From Sternotherus odoratus (Eukaryota > Chordata > Testudines > Kinosternidae), in the NCBI GenBank assembly GCA_032164245.1, contig JAVMKO010000006.1:8633001-8697000 (forward strand): DNA of 64,000 nt. The letters run 5' to 3'. The position numbers and the translations under genes are program-made. This document shows positions 57,069-64,000 of the stretch, in pieces (position 1 is the stretch's first letter; each line of letters opens with the position of its first letter). The notes under the pieces were generated by a model, which saw nothing but the letters and a program-made list of their open reading frames with translations, did no database searches and was not told the DNA's origin.

Positions 57069-58285
57069 GTGACAGATTGCCTTCTCACCCCTATTCAAAA
57101 CGGTTCCTCAACTCTCGTCCACTCACACCCCTTCTCTATCTACGCTACATTGATGACATCTTCATCATCTGGACCCATGGGAAAGAAACTCTGGAAGAAT
57201 TCCACCATGACTTCAACAGCTTCCACCCCAACATCCACCTCAGTCTGGACCAGTCCACACAGGAAGTCCACTTCCTAGACACCACAGTGCAAATTAATGA
57301 TGGCCACATCGACACCACCCTATACCGAAAACCTACCGACAGCTATGCCTACCTTCATGCCACCAGTTTCCATCCCGGACATACCACACGATCCATTGTC
57401 TACAGCCAAGCACTGAGGTACAATCGGATTTGCTCCAACCCCTCAGACAGAGACCAACACCTACGAGATCTTCACCAAGCTTTCTCAAAACTACAATACC
57501 CGCACAAGGAAATAAGGACACAGATCAACAGAGCCAGACGTGTACCCAGAAGCCTGCTGCTGCAAGACAAGCCCAAGAAAGAAAACAACAGAACACCACT
57601 GGCCATCACCTACAGTCCTCAGTTAAAACCTCTGCAACGCATCATCAGCGACCTACAACCCATCCTGGACAATAATCCCTCACTTTCACAGGCCTTGGGA
57701 GGAAGGCCAGTCCTGGCACACAGACAACCTGCCAACCTTAAACAGATTCTCACCAGCAACAGCACACTGCACCACAATAACTCCAACTCAGGAACCAATC
57801 CTTGCAACAAACCTCGATGCCAACTCTGCCCACATATCTACACCAGCAACACCATCACAGGACCTAACCAGATCATCATCACTGGTTCATTCACCTGCAC
57901 ATCTACCAATGTCATATATGCCATTATATGCCACCAATGTCCCTCTGCTATGTACATCGGCCAAACTGGACAGTCCCTACGAAAAAGGATAAATGGACAC
58001 AAATCAGATATCAGGAATGGCAATACACAAAAACCTGTAGGAGAACACTTCAACCTGCCTGGACACACAATTACAGATTTAAAAGTCACCATACTGCAGC
58101 AAAAAAACTTCAAGACCAGACTGCAAAGAGAGACTGCAGAGCTGCAATTCATTTGCAAATTTAACACAATCAATCTCGGACTGAACAAAGACCTTGAGTG
58201 GCTTGCTAATTACAAAAACAGCTTCTCCTCCCTCCGAGTTCACACCTTCAATTCAGCTGCTAGAAGAATATCTCACCCTCCCTGA
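57069..58285 (+). CDS. Penelope reverse transcriptase C-terminus plus GIY-YIG endonuclease
   Basis: An uninterrupted frame of about 405 codons; the computed start at 57017 lies in the host element. The reverse transcriptase is entered shortly before its catalytic motif (LRYIDDIFIIWTHGKE at about 57140), so the fingers and motifs A and B are missing. Next come the thumb region (LDQSTQEVHFLDTTVQ, LYRKPTDSYAYLH), a Cys-rich linker (CNKPRCQLCPHI), then a GIY-YIG nuclease domain: NVIYAIICHQCPSAMYIGQ, TGQSLRKRINGHKSD and PVGEHFN. It ends RRISHPP stop. In Penelope-like elements the GIY-YIG domain nicks the target. Truncation of the reverse transcriptase makes it inactive, but no stop or frameshift has accumulated, which suggests a recent insertion. 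Confidence 0.9.
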
Positions 58286-58508
58286 TTGGAGATAACAAGC
58301 TGGTTCAGCCTGATTGGACTAACCTTGTTACCTCCTACCTGATTCCTGACTATTTATCTATATTTGCCTCTGGACACTTCCACTGCTTGCATCCGACGAA
58401 GTGGGTATTAGCCCACGAAAGCTTATGCTTCAAAACTTTATAGTTAGTCTTTAAGGTGCCACAGGACTTTGTTACCTCTGCTATTCCAGACTAACACGGC
58501 TACCTCTC
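57069..58508 (+). mobile_element. Penelope-like retroelement, 5' truncated
   Basis: About 1.44 kb inserted in a mariner-type element at actat. It carries the open frame described separately and a 3' region with gcatccgacgaagtgggtat, tagcccacgaaagcttatgc and a tail agactaacacggctacctct. The tail sequence is the unit that appears in palindromic form at 49333-49518 and, in related form, at 33975, 39108 and 43465. Confidence 0.85.
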
Positions 58509-58915
58509 TGATTACAGGCAGGAAACTCTTCTTTGACTCCAACAGTGCTCTTTATTTCACAGTGCAAGGCCCAACCACCAATATACACAGCTTTATACAC
58601 AGCTCTATAGCTTACAGCTCTAACACAGCTCTATATAGTTCAGCTCTACAGGCCTCTAGCCTCAGCTCTATTTCAGCTCTGTATCTTTCTCTATCTCTCT
58701 CTCTCTCTCACTCCTCCACAGTGACATACCATCACCACCCTGGGCTTCCTGCCTGGCAGGCTTATATCCCCCTGAGGAGGCTGCCAGGTGCAACCCATCC
58801 AAGCTGATTGCTCTGCAGTCCAGGTGGCTAATTAGGTTTCTCTGCAGGGTGGTTTGCAGAGGGCTTTTCTTCCTCTTAAAGGGGCAGCAGGCTGGGTCAG
58901 GCCCACCCTGCCACA
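58509..58915 (-). mobile_element. Possible solo LTR
   Basis: On the minus strand: tgtggcagggtgggcctgac, a TATA-like gatataagcc (near 58768), and a polyadenylation signal aataaa near 58549, ending near cctgcctgtaatca. The order TG, TATA, AATAAA, CA fits an LTR of about 400 bases. It sits exactly at the 3' end of the Penelope insertion, and no clear 5-base duplication is visible. A (ct)n run lies at 58685-58710. Confidence 0.5.
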
Positions 58916-59045
58916 CTATATATTTTTATTTATATTTACACATACACACATACACATACACACACACACACTATACGTTTAAACAAACAATTTAATACTG
59001 TACACAGCAATGACGATTGTGAAACTTGTTTGAGGTGGTGAAGTA

Positions 59046-60140
59046 CCGTATTTTTCGCCATATAAGACGCTCCGGCATATAAGACGCACCTAATTTTAAA
59101 GGAGGAAAATCTAGAAAAAAAAGATTGAGAGCACTTTCAACTCCACTGCAAATCAGCAAGGTACACAGGAAACAGCCACTCACTCCACTGTTAAAGCCCC
59201 AGGAAGGTTTGAATGTTCATTTCCTGTTTGATCACAATGGAGAGCTCATTCAGTATGGAGCAGCGGTTGCCAACTGGTGGTCCGCGGACCACTGGTGGTC
59301 CGTGGGAAAATCCTGGTGGTCCGCGGTGCCAAGCTGCCTCATGGCCGCCCCTCTGGGCAGGCAAGAGGCTGCGGCGCCTGTCCCGCCCCGTCCCCGGCGG
59401 CCAGCAAGCGCTGGCTCGCTACTGCCTCTGGTCTCACACCGCGTGAGCCGAGTGGCTCGAGCCGCACCGCTGGAGTCGGGGGTGCGGGGGCCCCAGCCGC
59501 GCCATGCTGCTGGAGCCGGGGGGATCTGAGCCGCGCCGCGCCGCTGGAGCGGGGGTGGGAGGGGGGAGCCAAAGCTGTGCCGTGCCGCTGGAGCCGAGGT
59601 GAGCCGCGCTGCTGGAGTGGGGGGGGGGGGGAGGGAGCCGCGCCGCTGAGGCCGGGGGGGGCCCCGAGCCACGCCGCGCCGCTGAGGCCGGGGGGGGGGG
59701 GCCAAAGCTGCGCCGCACCGCTGGAGCCGAGGTGAGCCGCGCTGCAGGAGTGGGGGGGGGGGGGGAGGGAGCCGCGCAGCTGAGGCCGGGGGGGCCCCGA
59801 GCCACGCTGCACCATGCTGTTGGAGGGGGGAGGCCGCGCTGCTGGAGCCGAGGCGAGCCGGGGGGGGGAGCCGGGCCGCGCTGCTGAGGCCGGGGGGGGG
59901 CCCCGAGCCGCGCCGCTGAAGCTGGGGGGGGGGGGGAGCCCGAGCATACTATGGAGTATGCAAGCGTGGAGAGATCATCTGAACCCGTCCCCCCCCCCGT
60001 GCAAAGGGCTGGTCCGGCTTTTTTACGTGGGCGGGGGAGTCACAGGCAGTATATTCGCCGTATAAGACGCACCAACTCCCCCCCCCCCCCCCCCCCGTTT
60101 TGGGGAAGAAAAAGTGCGTCTTATACGGCGAAAAATACGG
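59046..60140. mobile_element. CCGTATTTTTCG-ended miniature element (TA target)
   Basis: Left end ccgtatttttcgccatataa and the complement of the right end ccgtatttttcgccgtataa differ at one base. TA flanks both sides (59044-59045, 60141-60142). tataagacgc recurs at 59061, 59078 and 60061, and its complement near 60116. The middle (about 59260-59950) is foreign: a hAT-like start and a GC-rich array. Confidence 0.8.
59262..59950. repeat. hAT-like left end followed by a GC-rich minisatellite
   Basis: Begins agcagcggttgccaactgg with repeated tggtggtccgcgg. From about 59460 to 59945 it is an imperfect array of units such as gagccgcgccgctgaggccg followed by G runs of 7-14. Unit length varies from about 40 to 70 bases, and groups of units repeat at about 125 bases (for example 59600 and 59725). 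Long frames on both strands are artefacts of this array. Confidence 0.7.
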
Positions 60141-60880
60141 TAAGGGTGGGATATTTCCCAGGAAATGCCCTACTGCTAAATGATGAACTAGCACTCAGCT
60201 GAGCCCTCAAGGGTTAACACATTGTTGTTAATATAGCCTCACACTCTACAAGGCAGCAGGAATGGAGGGAAGGGGGAGACAGCATGGCAGACAGACACAC
60301 CTTTTGTGTGGGGGAGAGAGAGAGAAATGCTTATTGCCCCTTTAAGTATGCTGACACCACTCTAAGTACATTGCCTTTAAAAAGATCATGAGACAGCAGC
60401 TGTGGCCAGCAAGCTCTCTCCATCCGGATCCCTGTCCTGTCCCCACGCCTGCTCTATATGGAGATGGAGTAAGTGGGAGGTAGGAATAGGGGGGAGGGGG
60501 ATACTCTGATATTATCCCCCCTCTGCTCCCCTCCCCTGCAGAGCAAGTAGAAGGCTCCCGGGAGCAACTCCAAGGCAGAGGGCAGGAGAAGTACGTGGCA
60601 CTGGGGGGTGGGACATCTGAACTGCCGGCAGTTGATAGTCTGCTGGGCGGCTGCTGCACAGGGAACTTAGGAGAGCGGGGGGCTGCCAGTCCACCCTGGT
60701 TCCAAGCCCCCACTAGCTAGCTGCAACGGGCTGTTCTTCCTGCAAGCAGTGGACAAAGCAGGTGGCCCAAACAACATTATAAGGGAGCATTGCACAACTT
60801 TAAATGAGCATGTTTCCTAGTTGATCAGCAACGTAATAACGAAACAATGTTAACTGGGATGACTTTAAGTGAGTTACTGT

Positions 60881-61687
60881 ATTTGGCCACCTTGCATTAT
60901 GGTATAGTTTAATTACGTGACCATACTATATTTTTCTACAGGGCCCTTTTCTCATTTAATGGGCAGGAACTGATTTATGGAGAGACATCTCTTGTTAATT
61001 GCACTGAGGAAAGAGAAACCTGGGGGATATGTTTATAAAGCTGATCCTAATCTGTTCAGAGAGCTCACAAGTACATTGCATTGTACACAAGAACTGCAAT
61101 AAGAATCTTCCTCACTAAAGAATTTTGGGAAAGCTAGGCATTTCGAGGCTTGTGCACCCCCAACAAATCCGTTCCTTGCGGGAAGCTGTATTCTCGCTGA
61201 TGCTGGATCACCTTCCTCTGGATAACTAGTACTTTTGGGCTGCTCTCTTCAGAGAGAAAGAAAGGAGGTAGGGAATATTAATACATATCGTATTCCTGAG
61301 GAAGCCTCATTAATGATTTCATTCAAGTGTCTCATTTCACTGTCAAGGGGTGAGGTTTTAAACTTCCAAAATCATAAATTAAACCTCATTAGACCTCTGG
61401 AAGGTTTTTATGATGTTCCCAAGTGATTTAGGACCATAAATCCCATTCTTTCAATGGGATGTACTAAGGACTTAAAAACTTCAGGAAACAATTTCCTTTC
61501 CCCCCAGTGGTTTCTGGAGAAGGGAAGGGAGAAACAAACATTTCAGAAACTTCCAATACTCTAAACTATGCAAAAAAAGTTAGAATGGCATTCTAAGTAC
61601 AGAAATTTTGGGAGTCATAAGGCTAGACTGGTGTTCCAATATAGAGGTGCAGAAACATTTTCATAGCTTGTAAGACCAGCATTCTCA
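60881..61687. other. Intron 1, unique
   Basis: No gene or repeat recognised. Confidence 0.45.
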
Positions 61688-61915
61688 AAGGGCTAGTTTA
61701 CACTGTCAGTGCTAAAGCGCAGTGCTTTAACATGGCTTGTGTGCTCCCAGCGCTCTCAAAAACTACCTTCACCAGGGGAATGGCTCCCACAGCTGGTGCA
61801 GTGTCTATACTGGCACTTTTTAGGACTGAAACTTGCTGCGCTCAGGGAGGTGTTTTTTCACATCCCTGAGCGAGAAAGTTGCAGCGCTGTAAATTGCCAA
61901 TGTGGCCAAGACCAA
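61688..61915. mobile_element. Harbinger-type miniature element of the copy B type
   Basis: Left gggctagtttacactgtca and right tgccaatgtggccaagacc are imperfect inverted ends. The interior ctgcgctcagggaggtgttt and catccctgagcgagaaag are complementary, and gcagcgctgtaaattgcc resembles the tatagcgc-rich ends of copy B. Confidence 0.55.
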
Positions 61916-62120
61916 AGTTGCTGCACTCAACTGTCAGCCTGTTTTACCATGTAACAAAATCTGTTAAGATAAGTGAAAGTGTTAAGTTCAGATTCACCAA
62001 CTTGTTCACACTCTTTACAAAATGAAAGCTATACTTATTGGTTCTGTCTAGTAAGTGAACTTTCTTGCTCCTGTGTGTGCTGCCTCCTGTTTTGTAATCT
62101 TTATGGCACATAATCTGATA
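61916..62120. other. Short unique intronic spacer
   Basis: AT-rich, no feature seen. Confidence 0.4.
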
Positions 62121-62406
62121 TAGTAGACTCTCGGTTGTCCAGGACTGGGTTAACCAGGATGTCAAAAAAATACGCCCAACTCCCAGGGCAGGCTCTGGCT
62201 TTGTTGCTGCCCCAAGCGCACACACAAAAAAACAATCCCACCAGGGCGCATGGCAACTAGTGAACCAACACCCCCGCCCCTCGGCGCAGGTTGGCTGGTG
62301 AACCAAGCCCACCCTCCCCATATTTCCTATGGATGGTGATTATCCGGGATTTTATTAACCAGGGCTCATTTTTTCCCTACCATCCTGGATAATCGAGAGT
62401 CTACTG
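62121..62406. mobile_element. Pogo/Tigger-type miniature element 84 bases before exon 2
   Basis: Left tagtagactctcggttgtcc and the complement of the right end cagtagactctcgattatcc differ at three of 20 positions. TA flanks both sides (62119-62120, 62407-62408). 286 bases. The right end is only 84 bases from the exon 2 acceptor side, so it lies close to the likely branch-point region. Confidence 0.85.
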
Positions 62407-62489
62407 TAGTTTCATTTCCAACTCTGCTTCCCTTCCCTGCTGCATGCCAAAGAGTCTGCAATAAATGTGAACTACTTGTCTGTTCTTAG

Positions 62490-62619
62490 GTACAATGGCT
62501 CCCTCCCTAATGGTGACAGAGGACGTAGGAAAAGCAGATTTGCTCTCTATAAGCGACCGAAGGCTAATGGAGTCAAACCCAGCACTGTTCATGTGATATC
62601 AACACCCCAAGCATCCAAG
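62490..62619 (+). CDS. PELI2: PELI2 exon 2
   Basis: A 130-base exon: the last base of Gly26, then 43 codons reading YNGSLPNGDRGRRKSR and onward to TPQASK. This is the highly conserved start of the Pellino FHA region. It follows a pyrimidine-rich tract and a ttcttag acceptor and ends AAG with a gtatgtgg donor, so intron 2 is phase 0. HVISTPQASK fits PELI2, whereas PELI1 has a different residue run here. Exons 1 and 2 give 69 of the roughly 420 residues typical of the family. The remaining exons (rest of the FHA domain and the RING-like domain) lie beyond the right edge. No frameshift or stop interrupts the exon. Confidence 0.95.
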
Positions 62620-64000
62620 GTATGTGGCATTTGGAGAGAGAGTCTCTGCTTCCTGCTAATCTTGGCTGAAGATAAAACTTACTTTTTTGGGTGGTATGCT
62701 TGTTTTCTTTTGCTTTGCTGCCATCATTGTGGTTTTGTTAGTGTTTAGACTTGAAATGAATTAACCTAATTAAAAGTCCTACAGTGGCTTCTCTGTCTAG
62801 TGCTACTCCTAGTTGTAATTTAAACGTGAGCGCTGGTTTTGAGCTGAGTATTGTTTTCACAACAGATTAATTCATAGCTGACCCTGTTTCTTCCATACAA
62901 ATGGCATACTTTATCATCTGTGATAAATCTTCATTTTTGCTATATGAAGCTCAGAATGAGGGACTGTAACTACCTGTGATGCATACAAATATTTCCCTTA
63001 TCTTAGTAACCTGTAATATAATAATTAACATTAGGATGTAAACAAACAGTTTGACTGACACCTCTTCAGATAGAGAATTGCCATTTTATTATTCAGAAAT
63101 TCTTGTTCTTTCTTGATGTATTAATGGCTCTACATGTGGGCGCATGTACATCCAGTGATGTGGGATTTTTTTCTTCAAGTCCCATCATAGGTTGTGGGAG
63201 GGAAACATGGGTAGCAAAGCTTCTTGGTCAAACAAAATTGACTCTCCTTGGTGGAAAGTTTTGTACTAGTTAGGGAGATATAATTTCTTGTATAATGTGG
63301 GTAAGATTTATCTTTTAAAGAGCCTCTTTTCTTGCAATATTTCAAATGATGGTTGAGAAATCCTTAAAACATGGGCAAGATACATCCCACAGTAAATTGG
63401 TTAGTTTTTGTCCTTTGTAGTGAATGATAGACTAAATAAATGCATTTTATTCAGAGTGACAAACCTTGATGTCTAGACTAAAATCAGACAAAGCTGTGCT
63501 CTATGAATTTTGAACTTGGACTTGTTTAATTCAGGAAATTTCAGTATTGTAGACATTCAGCTGCTTATTACCCTTTGTTCAGAGGCCATCTATGGCAATT
63601 GTGTAATGGGTTTTGAATGTGTAATTTCTTTTTAAGCACATTGGAAGAAAATATGGAAGCTTCCCCAGCTTTCTTGCACAAATTGAGGCTAAATGATAAA
63701 GTCAAGCAGTGAAGAAATGTATAAGAGCATGCACACAATACAAGTCTCCAGCCTGAAAAGAAACTGGGCAGGTGTATTGGTGGCTATAAATAGAATTCCA
63801 AGGTGTGAACAAGAATCCTATCTTGAAATGACAACAGATTTAAATGGAGAGATGAAGGATGATCAGAACTCTTGCTAATCAAGGGGATGTTCTGTGGCCA
63901 CACAAAATAAACTTTGTGGCAAAGGTAAAGATGACAGGTGCAAATATAGTTAATTTTTTTTGCTAGATGTAAGGAGACTATTCTAGAAAAGGCAGTTATG
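62620..64000. other. PELI2: Start of PELI2 intron 2
   Basis: Phase-0 intron opening gtatgtgg. AT-rich; no recognisable repeat or exon before the window ends. The short frame 63693-63878 has no domain and no Pellino similarity. Confidence 0.7.

Larger units (their letters stand above)
56906..60880. mobile_element. Mariner-type miniature element, split by several insertions
   Basis: Left: actgtaactcctcgcttaac, then cgactttaagcaaaacgatg, ending about 57068 in accggacaaaaactat. It resumes around 58916 (ctatatatttttatt, taaacaaacaatttaatact). The right end is aacaatgttaactgggatga ... gagttactgta near 60880, the complement of the left terminus. The family is common in turtle DNA as I recall. Insertions at 57069-58508, about 58509-58915 and 59046-60140 split it. 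Confidence 0.6.
17090..62489 (+). other. PELI2: PELI2 intron 1
   Basis: A 45,400-base phase-2 intron running from the GT at 17090 to the AG at 62488-62489. Apart from the transposon-derived reading frames listed separately, I see no coding sequence that looks like a host gene on either strand. A large share of it is recognisable mobile DNA, concentrated in 20.0-26.9 kb, 33.4-36.2 kb and 38.1-60.9 kb. The first 3 kb and about 27-33 kb are comparatively free of recognisable repeats. Confidence 0.9.

Noticed and set aside
59250..59947. Frames of 120-202 codons on both strands
   Set aside because: Artefacts of a GC-rich tandem array; composition is Ala/Gly/Pro/Arg with no domain.
1..64000. CRISPR arrays, tRNA or rRNA genes, bacterial operons
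   Set aside because: None seen; the direct repeats present are transposon- or minisatellite-type and the DNA is clearly vertebrate nuclear.

Overview
The window is vertebrate nuclear DNA, most likely from a turtle (at least a sauropsid). This rests on a Pellino-family gene with vertebrate exon structure, many CR1 LINE pieces, MIR-type SINE remnants, and dense hAT, Harbinger, pogo/Tigger and mariner-type miniature elements. It also has a Penelope element carrying a GIY-YIG domain and a Helitron. The species call is inference; no mitochondrial or rRNA marker is present.

The only host gene I can support is PELI2 (Pellino E3 ubiquitin ligase 2) on the + strand. Exon 1 starts at 17013 inside a CpG island (about 16540-17660) and ends at a GT donor at 17090. 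Exon 2 is 62490-62619. The two exons join in phase to give the first 69 residues, ending in the early forkhead-associated (FHA) domain. Intron 1 is 45.4 kb, and intron 2 runs off the right edge. Positions 1 to about 16500 are 5' flank.

Layout. 1-15.7 kb: mostly unique flank with a hAT miniature element, a hAT-like element containing a Helitron, a CR1 tail, a Harbinger-type miniature element split by a hAT, and a mariner-type miniature element. 15.7-16.55 kb: an irregular tandem repeat with a TCTAGA-type core just upstream of the promoter. 16.54-17.66 kb: CpG island and exon 1. 17.1-62.5 kb: intron 1, a graveyard of nested transposons. Its main items are a decayed Harbinger (21.2-25.7 kb) split by CR1; a MIR/CR1/hAT/hAT stack (25.7-26.95 kb); a long CR1 (34.8-36.2 kb); palindromic Penelope-type ends (34.0, 39.1 and 49.3 kb); and a Harbinger 5' fragment split by a pogo-like element (41.2-42.2 kb). 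Further right are a nearly complete Harbinger with TAA target duplications (51.2-55.2 kb), a solo LTR (55.6-56.5 kb), and a mariner-type element split by a Penelope ORF, a possible LTR and a CCGTATTTTTCG-ended element (56.9-60.9 kb). 62.5-64 kb: exon 2 and the start of intron 2.

The most original observation concerns the two Harbinger copies. Besides the transposase on + and a Myb/SANT protein on -, both keep a third + strand coding segment, in the Myb intron where this can be seen. The two segments are similar as protein although the DNA has diverged, and I do not recognise the protein family.
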